From: Pseudomonas sp. HOU2
Lineage (GTDB): Bacteria; Pseudomonadota; Gammaproteobacteria; Pseudomonadales; Pseudomonadaceae
Assembly (NCBI RefSeq): GCF_040729435.1
Contig: NZ_CP160398.1
Span: 3,720,001-3,784,000 of the forward strand
DNA: 64,000 bases
Direction of reading: 5' to 3'
The first letter of the stretch is position 1. Every line of letters starts with the position of its first letter. The notes under the pieces were generated by a model, which saw only the letters and a list, made by a program, of their open reading frames with translations, was not told where the DNA came from and did not search any database. Shown here piece after piece: positions 46,792 to 55,357 of the stretch. Both the position numbers and the translations under genes were made by a program.

Positions 46792-47579
46792 GCCTGGGTC
46801 GCTGGCGGCTGGTCGTTGTGATCGTCGGCTGGCGTTTCGTCCGGGCGTTCGCGCTTGCTGATCAGGCCGCCGAACAGAATGCCGATTTCAAACAGCATCC
46901 ACATCGGTACCGCCAGCAGGGTCTGCGAGAAGATGTCCGGCGGGGTGAGGATCATGCCGACCACGAAGCAGCCGATGATTACGTACGGGCGAATCTTCTT
47001 CAGGTATTTGACGTCGACCACGCCGATCCACACCAGCAGCACCACGGCCACCGGGATTTCGAACGCGACACCAAAGGCAAAGAACAGCGTCATCACGAAG
47101 TCGAGGTAACTGGTGATGTCGGTCATCATTTCCACGCCAGCCGGGGTGGCGGCGGCGAAGAACTTGAAGATCAGCGGGAACACGAAGTAATAGGCGAACG
47201 CCATGCCGGTGTAGAACAGCAGGATGCTGGACACCAGCAGCGGCACGGCGATGCGCTTCTCATGCTTGTACAGGCCCGGCGCGATGAAGCCCCAGATCTG
47301 ATGCAGGATCACCGGAATCGCGAGGAACAGCGAGACCATCATCGTCAGCTTCAGCGGCGTCAGGAACGGCGACGATACGTCAGTGGCGATCATCGTCGCG
47401 CCGACCGGCAGGTACTGGCGCAGCGGCGTCGAGACGAAGGTGTAGATCTGCTGGGTGAACGCGAACAACCCAGCGAAGATAATGAACACCGCCGCCACAC
47501 AACGCAGCAGGCGGGTGCGCAACTCGGTGAGGTGCGATACCAGCGGCATGTGCTGGTCGTTTTCGGGGAGATCGCTCAT
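46788..47579 (-). CDS. tatC: Sec-independent protein translocase TatC
   Basis: Polytopic inner-membrane receptor for twin-arginine signal peptides. Of its 263 residues, the N-terminal cytoplasmic [12 protein letters not shown] contains the conserved Glu, and the first periplasmic loop has [23 protein letters not shown]-like [16 protein letters not shown] follows. Six membrane helices are predicted and the C-terminus is hydrophilic. It overlaps tatB by four bases and rsmE by four. Confidence 0.96.
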   Translation of the reverse strand: MSDLPENDQHMPLVSHLTELRTRLLRCVAAVFIIFAGLFAFTQQIYTFVSTPLRQYLPVGATMIATDVSSPFLTPLKLTMMVSLFLAIPVILHQIWGFIAPGLYKHEKRIAVPLLVSSILLFYTGMAFAYYFVFPLIFKFFAAATPAGVEMMTDITSYLDFVMTLFFAFGVAFEIPVAVVLLVWIGVVDVKYLKKIRPYVIIGCFVVGMILTPPDIFSQTLLAVPMWMLFEIGILFGGLISKRERPDETPADDHNDQPPATQA

Positions 47580-48031
47580 GGGGCTCGCGGCGGCAATTTA
47601 GGGTCGTGAGGGGCCGTCGCTAAGGGCGCGGCGGCTGGAGCAACGTGTTCAACCGAATTTTCTGCAGCGGCGGGCAAGGGCTCCGTCGCCACAACGGCAG
47701 CAGGTGCCGGAGCAGGTGTGCTAGGCGCGGCTGGCGCATGAATCGTCTGCTCACCCACATGCTCAACCGGCGTCGGCTCCTGCTGAACCGGCGTGAAAAT
47801 CTTCCGCGCCTCCTGCTCCAGCGACAAAATGTGCTCGTTGTGCAGTTGCCGACGGATCTCGTCGGCACCGATTTCACGTTCAACTTCCTGTTTGATCGCG
47901 TTGAAGCTGCGCTTCAGCCGGCCGACCCACAGGCCGGCGGTGCGCGCAGCGCCCGGCAGACGCTCGGGGCCCAGCACCAGCAGGGCGACGAGGCCGACGA
48001 GCAGCAGTTCAGAGAAGCTGATACCAAACAT
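47576..48031 (-). CDS. tatB: Sec-independent protein translocase TatB
   Basis: Single-span membrane protein of 151 residues that works with TatC in signal-peptide recognition. The N-terminal helix [20 protein letters not shown] is followed by [13 protein letters not shown], the hinge and amphipathic helix typical of TatB. A charged helical stretch and an Ala/Pro-rich tail follow. It begins 10 nt after tatA and overlaps tatC by four bases. Confidence 0.94.
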   Translation of the reverse strand: MFGISFSELLLVGLVALLVLGPERLPGAARTAGLWVGRLKRSFNAIKQEVEREIGADEIRRQLHNEHILSLEQEARKIFTPVQQEPTPVEHVGEQTIHAPAAPSTPAPAPAAVVATEPLPAAAENSVEHVAPAAAPLATAPHDPKLPPRAP

Positions 48032-48041
48032 TAGTCAGTGC

Positions 48042-48323
48042 TCACACGTCTTTGCGGATCGGCTCTTCGACTTTCTGCGCCTGCACGTCGATGGTGTGCG
48101 GCGGGTTGGCCTGAGCGGTGGCTTGCGGCTGCACCGGAGGCACCGGTTGCGCAGGCGTTACGGTCGGATCGGCAGCGGGTTTCTCGTCGTCGTTCATGGC
48201 TTTGCGAAAGCCCTTGATCGACTCACCGACGTCGGTGCCGAGGTTTTTCAGTTTCTTGGTGCCGAACACCAGCACCACGACTACCAGAATGACGATCCAG
48301 TGTTTCCAGTCAAAAATGCCCAT
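48042..48323 (-). CDS. tatA: Sec-independent protein translocase TatA
   Basis: Pore-forming Tat component, 93 residues. [20 protein letters not shown] is the membrane helix, then [20 protein letters not shown], the hinge and amphipathic helix of TatA, and a Pro/Gln/Ala-rich tail. I use the ATG at 48323, which begins the conserved protein and has GAGAGG upstream; the longer in-frame start at 48413 lies in hisE. First tat gene; hisE is 25 nt upstream. Confidence 0.94.
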   Translation of the reverse strand: MGIFDWKHWIVILVVVVLVFGTKKLKNLGTDVGESIKGFRKAMNDDEKPAADPTVTPAQPVPPVQPQATAQANPPHTIDVQAQKVEEPIRKDV

Positions 48324-48348
48324 GTTGCTGTTCCTCTCTAAAAATTGT

Positions 48349-48681
48349 TCAGGCGGACGGACGCGAGGCTTTCTCGACGTGTCCGGACAGACCAAAGCGA
48401 CGATCCAGTTCATCCAGCACGGCCTGCGGATGCTGCCCCAACTGGGCGAGCATGACCATGCTGTGGAACCACAGGTCGGCGGTCTCGTAGATCACATCGC
48501 TGCAGTCACCGCTGATGGCGGCGTCCTTGGCGGCAATGATGGTTTCGACCGACTCTTCGCCGACTTTCTCCAGAATCTTGTTCAGGCCCTTGTGATACAG
48601 ACTAGCCACATATGAGCTGTCGGCAGCGGCGCCCTTGCGCTCTTCAAGCACCTGAGCGAGGCGGGTCAGGGTGTCACTCAT
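48349..48681 (-). CDS. hisE: Phosphoribosyl-ATP diphosphatase
   Basis: Second enzyme of histidine biosynthesis, converting phosphoribosyl-ATP to phosphoribosyl-AMP. The 110-residue all-alpha protein has [20 protein letters not shown] and [17 protein letters not shown] with the Glu/Asp residues that bind Mg. The start [10 protein letters not shown] (48681) matches other Pseudomonas HisE proteins, but no ribosome site precedes it because a nested inverted repeat ends 4 bp upstream. An ATG at 48696 inside that repeat, behind AGGAA, would add five residues and may be used instead. Confidence 0.92.
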   Translation of the reverse strand: MSDTLTRLAQVLEERKGAAADSSYVASLYHKGLNKILEKVGEESVETIIAAKDAAISGDCSDVIYETADLWFHSMVMLAQLGQHPQAVLDELDRRFGLSGHVEKASRPSA

Positions 48682-48684
48682 GGG

Positions 48685-48952
48685 AGGATGTGTCATCAGT
48701 CATTTCCTGAGCTGCGCCGGAGCCTGATTTTGTGCAGGGCAAGGCGCGAGGAGTGTAGTTTGGCATTTCAAATAAACGACGAGTAACGCAGCCCTGCACA
48801 AAATCAGGCCCGGCCCTTCGGGTTGCCGGCTGAAAGCGCGCCATGCTGCGTTGCAGGCCTTGGCAAGGAAAAGACATTCCCTGCGGCCTGCGCCTTGCCT
48901 GGCGCGCTTTCAGCCGGCAACGCAGCTCAGTAAATGACTGATGACACATCCT
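48685..48952. repeat. Nested inverted-repeat element between hisI and hisE
   Basis: A 268-bp element. The outer repeat 48685-48716/48921-48952 matches at 31 of 32 bases. Inside are two complete hairpins: 48722-48740/48791-48809 (19 of 19, starting GCCTGATTTTGTGCAGGGC) and 48822-48842/48901-48921 (21 of 21, containing GCCGGCTGAAAGCGCGCC). It reaches the hisI stop codon on one side and lies 4 bp from the hisE ATG on the other. No transposase is present. It resembles a non-autonomous element, or a structured RNA if transcribed. Confidence 0.8.
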
Positions 48953-49343
48953 ATTGTCCTGCGGAATAGATAGCGTGCGGGTCTTTCAGAACCGGGTCGA
49001 CCGTTTTCCAGTCGCCGTTTTCGAAGACGCGGTAAAAGCAGCTTTGACGGCCGGTATGGCAAGCGATGTCGCCGATCTGTTCGACCATCAGGATGATCAC
49101 GTCGGCGTCACAGTCCAGGCGCATTTCATGCAGGGTCTGTACATGGCCGGACTCTTCGCCCTTGCGCCACAGCTTGCCACGGGAACGTGACCAGTAGATT
49201 GCACGGTTTTCCGCAGCGGTCAGTTCCAGCGCTTCGCGGTTCATCCAGGCCATCATCAGCACGCGTCCGGTCTTGTGATCCTGGGCAATCGCCGGCACCA
49301 GGCCATCGGCGTCCCACTTGATCTCGTCCAGCCAGTTTTTCAT
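48951..49343 (-). CDS. hisI: Phosphoribosyl-AMP cyclohydrolase
   Basis: Third step of histidine biosynthesis: opens the adenine ring of phosphoribosyl-AMP with a bound zinc. The 130-residue protein has [30 protein letters not shown] with Mg-binding Asp residues, and [11 protein letters not shown] with the zinc cysteines. It lies upstream of hisE in the same direction, separated by the nested repeat, and 80 nt after ubiB. Confidence 0.95.
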   Translation of the reverse strand: MKNWLDEIKWDADGLVPAIAQDHKTGRVLMMAWMNREALELTAAENRAIYWSRSRGKLWRKGEESGHVQTLHEMRLDCDADVIILMVEQIGDIACHTGRQSCFYRVFENGDWKTVDPVLKDPHAIYSAGQ

Positions 49344-49423
49344 CTTCGACTCCGACAGCGAACCCGTACTTCAATAGTCGGGTTCAGGCGTTGAAACAGT
49401 GTGCCAGCCGATCAGCGAACTGG

Positions 49424-51028
49424 CTATCGGCGAACGACCAGATACAAGCCGACGGCCACCATGATGCCCGCTGGCCAATGCCCCAGTTCGTGCAGCGGGC
49501 CACCGGCGGCGAGGATCGTCCCGCCGGCCAGATGTGCGCAACCGAGCAGGCGCAGGAACCAGTCGTCCTTGCGTTTGTGCCACGGTGGTGGCGGGTCGTA
49601 GGCGTGCGGTTGCGACATGCGTTCGAGCAGATCGCGGGCCATGTTGGCCAGGTGCGGCAGTTGTTCGAACTGGCTCTGCACGTTGCCGATCAAGGCTTTG
49701 GGGCTGACGCGCTCGCGCATCCAGCGCTCGAGGAAAGGCTGCGCGGTGTTCCACAGATCCAGATCCGGGTACAGCTGACGACCCAGACCTTCGATGTTCA
49801 GCAGGGTCTTTTGCAGCAGCACCAGTTGCGGCTGGACTTCCATATTGAAGCGGCGCGCGGTCTGGAACAGGCGCATCAGCACCTGGCCAAATGAAATATC
49901 TTTTAACGGTTTTTCGAAGATCGGCTCGCACACGGTACGGATCGCCGCTTCGAATTCGTTGAGCTTGGTTTCCGCCGGTACCCAGCCCGAATCGATGTGC
50001 AATTGCGCCACGCGGCGGTAGTCGCGCTTGAAGAAGGCGAACAGGTTACGCGCCAGATAGTCCTGGTCTTCCGGGGTCAGACTGCCGACGATGCCGCAGT
50101 CGATCGCAATGTACTGCGGGCTCCACGGATTGACGGTGCTGACGAAGATGTTGCCCGGGTGCATGTCGGCGTGGAAGAAACTGTCGCGGAACACCTGGGT
50201 GAAGAAGATCTCCACGCCGCGCTCGGCGAGCATTTTCATGTCGGTGCGCTGGTCGGCGAGGGTCGCCAGATCCGTCACCTGAATCCCGTAGATGCGCTCC
50301 ATCACCAGCACTTTCGGCCGGCACCAGTCCCAATAGACTTGCGGCACGTAGAGCAGAGGCGAGCCTTCGAAGTTGCGCTTCAACTGGCTGGCGTTGGCCG
50401 CCTCGCGCAGCAGGTCGAGTTCGTCGTAGATGGTTTTTTCGTAGTCCTGCACCACGTCCACCGGGTGTAGCAGGCGGGCGTCGGCGGAGACTTTCTCGGC
50501 GGCGCGGGCGAGGATGAACAGCCACGCCAGATCCTGGGCGATCACCGGTTTCAGGCCCGGACGGATCACCTTGACCACCACTTCTTCGCCGGTCTTCAGC
50601 TGCGCAGCATGCACTTGCGCCACCGAGGCCGAGGCCAGCGGTTCGACGTCGAAACGGCTGAACACTTCGCTGATCTTCTTGCCCAGTTGCTCCTCGATCA
50701 GCTTGATCGACAGCTGCGAATCGAACGGCGGCACGCGGTCCTGCAGCAGCATCAGCTCATCGGCGATGTCTTCCGGCAGCAGGTCGCGGCGGGTCGAGAG
50801 AATCTGCCCGAACTTGATGAAGATCGGCCCCAGATCCTGCAGCGCCAGACGCAGGCGCGCACCACGACTCAGCTCCAGCGGCTTGCGCGGCAACCAGCGC
50901 CACGGCAGCACGTAGCGCAGCGCCAGGAGAAACCAGGGCAGCGGCAGATCGAACAGCAGGTCATCGAGGCGGTAGCGGATCACGACGCGCTGGATGCGCA
51001 ACAGACGGCGGACGGCAAGCAGCTTCAT
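49424..51028 (-). CDS. ubiB: Ubiquinone biosynthesis regulatory ATPase UbiB
   Basis: Atypical protein-kinase-like ATPase required for coenzyme Q synthesis. The 534 residues include the KxGQ motif ([17 protein letters not shown]), the Ala-rich nucleotide loop [11 protein letters not shown], the catalytic-loop region [13 protein letters not shown] and the metal-binding IAIDCGIVG. Two C-terminal helices anchor it ([31 protein letters not shown]). Its start overlaps the ubiJ stop by four bases. Confidence 0.95.
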   Translation of the reverse strand: MKLLAVRRLLRIQRVVIRYRLDDLLFDLPLPWFLLALRYVLPWRWLPRKPLELSRGARLRLALQDLGPIFIKFGQILSTRRDLLPEDIADELMLLQDRVPPFDSQLSIKLIEEQLGKKISEVFSRFDVEPLASASVAQVHAAQLKTGEEVVVKVIRPGLKPVIAQDLAWLFILARAAEKVSADARLLHPVDVVQDYEKTIYDELDLLREAANASQLKRNFEGSPLLYVPQVYWDWCRPKVLVMERIYGIQVTDLATLADQRTDMKMLAERGVEIFFTQVFRDSFFHADMHPGNIFVSTVNPWSPQYIAIDCGIVGSLTPEDQDYLARNLFAFFKRDYRRVAQLHIDSGWVPAETKLNEFEAAIRTVCEPIFEKPLKDISFGQVLMRLFQTARRFNMEVQPQLVLLQKTLLNIEGLGRQLYPDLDLWNTAQPFLERWMRERVSPKALIGNVQSQFEQLPHLANMARDLLERMSQPHAYDPPPPWHKRKDDWFLRLLGCAHLAGGTILAAGGPLHELGHWPAGIMVAVGLYLVVRR

Positions 51029-51648
51029 GCGTTATCGCTTGGGTCGAGGGATCGGGAAAGGCGCTCGAAACGCGCCTCGAGACGTTCCAGATCAACTTTG
51101 ATCCGGTCCAGTTCGCTGAACCGCGCTTCGGCTTCGCGCTGACCGACGAGGGTGCGTGATTCTTCGGCGAGGTATTCGGCGAGGTTCTGGTTGAGGCTGG
51201 CAAATCCTTGTTGATACCAGCGTGCGCGGCTGCGCAGATGACCGCCGACCAATTGCGTGGCGACCGGGCCGAGCCAGCGTGAGAGTTCGTACTCCCAGTC
51301 CAGCTCGAGGTCCTGCAGCACGCCGGCCAGCTCCAGCAACACGCCGCTGTCACCGTCGAGCTCGACTTCCGGGGCGTGCAGCACCGCGGTCTTGTCTTTG
51401 CTCACGGCCAGTTTCACCAGGCTCGACGCCGGGGCGCGCAGGGTGCAGTCGACGCCGGTTTCCCAGTGCGAGGCGAGCATCAGGCCTTCATCGCTGGGCA
51501 GGATGAACAGGTGCAGCGCCGGGCTGCGGCAATCGACGGCAATCACCTTGCCGGTCAGATGCGCCAGCCGCGGCAGCGCCGTGCTGTCGAGACGCAGCAC
51601 CCGGTTGAGGCCGAGTTCGACGCTGGCGAGCAGCCCGGTGAGCAACAT
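51025..51648 (-). CDS. ubiJ: Ubiquinone biosynthesis accessory factor UbiJ
   Basis: SCP2-domain protein of 207 residues that binds ubiquinone intermediates within the soluble Ubi complex. The N-terminal SCP2 fold (to ~105) is hydrophobic ([20 protein letters not shown]); the C-terminal part (~125-200) is a helical, coiled-coil-like segment ([22 protein letters not shown]). Lies between ubiE (one-base overlap) and ubiB (four-base overlap), the standard ubiEJB order. Confidence 0.93.
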   Translation of the reverse strand: MLLTGLLASVELGLNRVLRLDSTALPRLAHLTGKVIAVDCRSPALHLFILPSDEGLMLASHWETGVDCTLRAPASSLVKLAVSKDKTAVLHAPEVELDGDSGVLLELAGVLQDLELDWEYELSRWLGPVATQLVGGHLRSRARWYQQGFASLNQNLAEYLAEESRTLVGQREAEARFSELDRIKVDLERLEARFERLSRSLDPSDNA

Positions 51649-52418
51649 CAGGGCTTGATGCCGCGGTGCAGGGCGACGATGCCTGCGGTCATGTTGTGAT
51701 AGGTCACGCGGTCGAAACCGGCGTCGACCATCATCGACTTCAGGGTTTCCTGATTCGGGTGCATGCGGATCGATTCGGCCAGGTAGCGATAGCTTTCCGA
51801 GTCGTTGGTGATCAGCTTGCCCATCAGCGGCATGAAGGCGAACGAGTAAGCGTCGTAAGCCTTGGACATCAGTGCGTTGGTCGGCTTGGAGAACTCCAGC
51901 ACCAGCAGACGGCCACCGGGCTTGAGCACACGCAGCATCGAGCGCAGGGCGTCTTCCTTGTGCGTCACGTTGCGCAGGCCGAAAGCGATGGTCACGCAGT
52001 CGAAGTGATTGTCCGGGAACGGCAGCTTTTCGGCGTCCGCCTGAACGAATTCGACGTTGCCCGACACACCCAGATCCAGCAGGCGGTCACGCCCGACCTT
52101 GAGCATGGATTCGTTGATGTCGGCCAATACCACCTGGCCGGTAGGGCCGACCAGATGCGAGAACTTTTTGGTCAGGTCGCCAGTGCCGCCGGCGATATCG
52201 AGCACGCGGTTGCCTGCACGCACACCGGACAGTTCGATCGCGAAACGCTTCCACAGACGGTGCATGCCGCCCGACAGAAGGTCGTTCATCAGGTCGTACT
52301 TGGCGGCTACGGAGTGGAATACCTCAGCGACTTTTTCCGCTTTCTGGCTTTCCGGAACGTTTTTGAAGCCGAAGTGTGTGGTGGGTTCGGCATCGCTGCC
52401 TTTGCGCTGATCAGTCAT
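51648..52418 (-). CDS. ubiE: Ubiquinone/menaquinone C-methyltransferase UbiE
   Basis: SAM-dependent C-methyltransferase of ubiquinone synthesis, 256 residues. SAM motif I is [14 protein letters not shown], followed by [20 protein letters not shown] and the UbiE signature [24 protein letters not shown] start at the ATG at 52418 ([12 protein letters not shown]), which matches homologues; the longer in-frame start at 52547 runs over the divergent promoter. First gene of ubiEJB, facing away from the PHA-associated gene. Confidence 0.95.
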   Translation of the reverse strand: MTDQRKGSDAEPTTHFGFKNVPESQKAEKVAEVFHSVAAKYDLMNDLLSGGMHRLWKRFAIELSGVRAGNRVLDIAGGTGDLTKKFSHLVGPTGQVVLADINESMLKVGRDRLLDLGVSGNVEFVQADAEKLPFPDNHFDCVTIAFGLRNVTHKEDALRSMLRVLKPGGRLLVLEFSKPTNALMSKAYDAYSFAFMPLMGKLITNDSESYRYLAESIRMHPNQETLKSMMVDAGFDRVTYHNMTAGIVALHRGIKP

Positions 52419-52572
52419 ATCGCTGTCACCAAAAGAGAATGCGCGACATTCTAATCCCCAAGCCATGCTTTGTCTTGGAATGGCTAAAGGTAAGATGGGC
52501 AACCTTCGGGACGATTTGCCGCAGACGCGGTCAAGATTTACCGTCACCTATTCATCAAGCAGGAGTCATTCG

Positions 52573-52848
52573 ATGGCCAAAATCAGTGTTGAGCGTGCCC
52601 ATAGCCTGGGCAAGGAAGCCGCCCGCGAGAAGGCCGACAAGCTGGCGCAGAAACTCTCCGATCAATATGGCCTGGAGCCGCAGTGGTCGGGTGACACCCT
52701 GAACCTCAAACGCTCGGGCGTGAAAGGCGCGGTGCATGTGGCTGACGATTCGATTCGCGTCGACGTGGAACTGGGCATCATGATGTCGGCCATGAGCGGC
52801 ATGATCAAAGCCGAGATCGAGAAGGCGCTGGACAAAGCGCTGGTCTGA
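52573..52848 (+). CDS. Polyhydroxyalkanoic acid system family protein
   Basis: A 91-residue protein of the PHA_gran_rgn family (PF09650), small soluble proteins next to pha genes whose role is unclear. Recognisable: MAKISVERAHSLGKEAAREK, WSGDTLNLKRSGVKGAVHV and an amphipathic C-terminal helix IKAEIEKALDKAL. Start at 52573 is set by AGGAG (52561-52565) and homologues; the frame is open upstream. First of three genes in the direction of phaI-phaF, separated from them by a REP. Confidence 0.88.
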   Translation: MAKISVERAHSLGKEAAREKADKLAQKLSDQYGLEPQWSGDTLNLKRSGVKGAVHVADDSIRVDVELGIMMSAMSGMIKAEIEKALDKALV

Positions 52849-52874
52849 CGCCTTTTTTCTGAATCCCGAATCCC

Positions 52875-52967
52875 TGTGGGAGCGGGCTTGCCCGCGATGG
52901 CGGTGGGTCAGATTACGAAAATTCTGGATGTGCCGGCCTCATCGCGGGCAAGCCCGCTCCCACAGGG
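52875..52967. repeat. REP doublet, family A variant (GCGGGC type)
   Basis: TGTGGGAGCGGGCTTGCCCG and its inverse. It differs from family A at the stem (GCGGGCTTGCCCGC instead of GCTGGCTTGCCAGC), so the IS110 target here reads AAGCCCGCTCCCAC with one mismatch. Confidence 0.9.
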
Positions 52968-53096
52968 TTCGAGTTTGTCCTGCCGACTGTTTATGTCAGT
53001 TGTTAGGGTGCCGTTTCTAATTTTTCTCCCTACTTTGTGCCTGAGCCCGACACATCTGCGGGCAGTTCCTCAAACCTTCTGCGCGTGAGGTGCACC

Positions 53097-53519
53097 ATGG
53101 CCAAAGTCATTCTGAAGAAAAAAATCGACGCTTCGACTTCTGCTCTGAGCGACGTCAAATCCTATGCCCGCAAGATCTGGCTGGCAGGCCTGGGTGCCTA
53201 CACCAAGGTCGGCCAGGAAGGTAGCGACTACTTTCAAGAGTTGATCAAGGCTGGTCAAACTGTTGAAAAGAAAGGCAAAAAAGCCGTCACCGAAAAACTC
53301 GAAGCCGCCAACGCCGAGATCGACGAAGCCAAGGATGAAGTCAGCTCGTTCAAAGGTCGCGTCGAAGTTCAGCTCGACAAGGTCGAGAAGGCGTTCGACT
53401 CCCGTGTAGCAAGCGCCTTGAATCGTATCGGCATTCCGTCTAAACATGACGTTGAGACACTCTCTGCTAAGCTCGATGAGCTGACGGCATTGCTCGAACG
53501 CGTCGCGCGTAAATCTTAA
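53097..53519 (+). CDS. phaI: Phasin PhaI
   Basis: PHA granule-associated protein of 140 residues. It shares with PhaF the phasin segment SYARKIWLAGLGAYTKVGQEG, a helical amphipathic region and a C-terminal leucine-zipper-like stretch (TLSAKLDELTALLERVA). It coats the polyester granule and modulates synthesis. Start at 53097 (MAKVILKKKID) is preceded by TGAGGTG. phaF begins 10 nt after its stop. Confidence 0.93.
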   Translation: MAKVILKKKIDASTSALSDVKSYARKIWLAGLGAYTKVGQEGSDYFQELIKAGQTVEKKGKKAVTEKLEAANAEIDEAKDEVSSFKGRVEVQLDKVEKAFDSRVASALNRIGIPSKHDVETLSAKLDELTALLERVARKS

Positions 53520-53529
53520 GGAGAACGGG

Positions 53530-54450
53530 ATGGCTGGTAAAAAGAACACCGATAAAGAAGGCAGCTCGTGGATTGGGAAAGTCGAAGACTACTCCCGCAA
53601 AATCTGGCTGGCTGGTTTAGGCGTGTACTCGAAGATCGACACTGACGGCAGCAAGCTCTTCGATACATTGGTCAAAGACGGCGAGAAAGCCGAGAAGCTC
53701 ACCAAGTCTGCAGTCGGCAAAAAAGTCGATGCCGCCAAGGACTCCGCTTCTTCGGCCAAGTCGCGCATCAGCGGCGTGAAAGATCGCGCACTGGGCAAGT
53801 GGGACGAGCTTGAAGGCGCTTTCGACAAGCGCCTGAACAGCGCGATTTCGCGCCTGGGTGTGCCTAGCCGCAACGAAGTCAAAGCGCTGCACAGCAAGGT
53901 CGAAACCCTGACCAGGCAGATCGAGAAACTCACTGGCGAGAAGGCGCGTCCGGTAGCGGCGAAAACCGCTGCGGCCAAACCAGCCGCTAAAACTGCAGCG
54001 GCAAAACCGGCAGCCAAAACTGCTGCCAAGCCATTGGTCAAAGCGGCTGCCAAACCGGTGGCGAAGGCTAAAACAGCCGTTAAATCCGTAGCGAAAACGG
54101 CTGCCGCCAAACCTGCTGCGAAAGCAGCGGCCAAGCCGGTTGCAGCCGCCAAGGCCGCTGCGAAGCCTGCCGCTAAAACCGCGGCGAAGCCAGCAGCCAA
54201 GCCAGCAGCGAAAACCGCTGCCGCCAAACCGGCTGCCAAGCCAGCGGCCAAACCGGCTGCGGCGAAAAAGCCGGCAGTGAAAAAACCGGCCGCGCCGAAA
54301 GCCGCTGCGCCGAAGCCAGCTGCACCCGCAGCAGCCAAGCCTGCTACCCCGGCAACCCCGGCCAGCGCGTCGAACTCCGCCGCTGCACCGACTCCGGTAG
54401 CCACCCCGACTGCTGCATCGACCCCGTCGACGCCAACCAGTCAGTCCTGA
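53530..54450 (+). CDS. phaF: Phasin PhaF with histone H1-like tail
   Basis: A 306-residue two-part protein. Residues 1-140 form a phasin domain (YSRKIWLAGLGVYSKIDTDG ... VETLTRQIEKLTGE) that binds granules. The rest is a Lys/Ala/Pro-rich tail of AAKPAAKTAA-type repeats, resembling histone H1 and AlgP, that binds DNA non-specifically. In P. putida this links granules to the nucleoid for even segregation. The tail ends in a Pro/Ala/Thr/Ser stretch. Convergent with phaD; a terminator follows. Confidence 0.95.
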   Translation: MAGKKNTDKEGSSWIGKVEDYSRKIWLAGLGVYSKIDTDGSKLFDTLVKDGEKAEKLTKSAVGKKVDAAKDSASSAKSRISGVKDRALGKWDELEGAFDKRLNSAISRLGVPSRNEVKALHSKVETLTRQIEKLTGEKARPVAAKTAAAKPAAKTAAAKPAAKTAAKPLVKAAAKPVAKAKTAVKSVAKTAAAKPAAKAAAKPVAAAKAAAKPAAKTAAKPAAKPAAKTAAAKPAAKPAAKPAAAKKPAVKKPAAPKAAAPKPAAPAAAKPATPATPASASNSAAAPTPVATPTAASTPSTPTSQS

Positions 54451-54466
54451 TTTTTCAGGGCAAAAC

Positions 54467-54500
54467 AAAACGCCCGGCCTGTGAAGGTCGGGCGTTTTTG
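54467..54500 (+). terminator. Terminator of phaIF
   Basis: CGCCCGGCCT-GTGA-AGGTCGGGCG forms a 10-pair stem (one G-U) with A-tract before and T-tract after; probably works in both directions. Confidence 0.88.
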
Positions 54501-54520
54501 TTTGTGCTTTTAAAAACTTA

Positions 54521-54697
54521 CCCTCACCCCAGCCCTCTCCCCGAGGGAGAGGGGGCCGATTCGGGGATGCTTCAGCCTTACACCGACCTGAAAGTGTCGT
54601 ATTGAATCCATAATCGACTGGATTTTTCAGGTCGCCGTATCGCGTAAGGCAATAAGGTCAGTCCCCTCTCCCTCTGGGAGAGGGTTAGGGTGAGGGG
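54521..54697. repeat. Family D intergenic repeat, copy 4 (reverse orientation)
   Basis: Inverted ends CCCTCACCCCAGCCCTCTCC / GGAGAGGGTTAGGGTGAGGG; core with ACCGACCTGA, CAGGTCGCCG and GGTCAGTCC. The core is about 17 bp longer than in the other copies and contains an extra inverted CGACCTGA/TCAGGTCG pair. It lies between convergent phaF and phaD. Confidence 0.85.
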
Positions 54698-54706
54698 CTC
54701 TTGATT

Positions 54707-55327
54707 TCATTCGTGATCTTCGAGGTATTGCAGGGCCATCCGCTCCGTCGCCACTTTCACCGGGGGCAGCAGATGCGGCGCCACCAGCATCATGATCTGG
54801 TACACCACCAGTTTGACCTCGCCCTCGCGATCGAGAATCCGTTGATAGTCCAGCGAAAACAGCAGGGTCATGGTGATCTGCTCCACCAGTTGCCCCAACG
54901 CCTGGGTATCACTGACCAACTGCCCTGCCGCCTTCAACCGCGCCAGCAATGACGCCAGCGTACGCTTGAGCGCATTGAGCAGGTTGCGAATGCCCTTGGC
55001 CAGTTTCGGCAGGCGCCCGGCGAGGTTCGACAGGTCCTGGAACAGAAAGCGGTACTGCGCCAGGCGCTCGACGATCAGGTGCAGGAACAGCCAGTAATCC
55101 TCCGGCGCCAGCTCGACATCCGACGGCGGGTCGAGCAGTGGCGCCAGTTCATTCTGAAAGCGTTCGAACAGGCCGAGAATCAACGGCTCCTTGCCGTGAA
55201 AGTGGTAGTAGAGGTTGCCGGGGCTGATCCCCATTTCGTTGGCAACCTCCATGGTGGAGACGTTGGGCTCACCCTTTTCGTTGAACAGTTGCAGGGCACA
55301 TTCGAGAATCCGGTCGCGGGTTTTCAT
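54707..55327 (-). CDS. phaD: TetR-family regulator PhaD
   Basis: A 206-residue TetR-type protein that controls the phaC1 and phaI promoters (an activator in P. putida, responding to acyl-CoA intermediates). The N-terminal helix-turn-helix is MKTRDRILECALQLFNEKGE, then VSTMEVANEMGISPGNLYYHFHGKEPLI, where the recognition helix ends in YYHF. The C-terminal ligand domain is all helical. Last gene of the phaC1-phaZ-phaC2-phaD series. Confidence 0.94.
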   Translation of the reverse strand: MKTRDRILECALQLFNEKGEPNVSTMEVANEMGISPGNLYYHFHGKEPLILGLFERFQNELAPLLDPPSDVELAPEDYWLFLHLIVERLAQYRFLFQDLSNLAGRLPKLAKGIRNLLNALKRTLASLLARLKAAGQLVSDTQALGQLVEQITMTLLFSLDYQRILDREGEVKLVVYQIMMLVAPHLLPPVKVATERMALQYLEDHE

Positions 55328-55357
55328 CCAGTCTTCTTAGAAAAGTTCGGTTAAGCG

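Noticed and set aside
48674..48949. 91-codon frame through the nested inverted repeat before hisE
   Set aside because: It consists of repeat sequence plus the first bases of hisE out of frame; nothing protein-like.
53589..54468. Long Gly/Ala-rich frames antisense to phaF
   Set aside because: By-product of the AAKP-type repeat codons in the PhaF tail.
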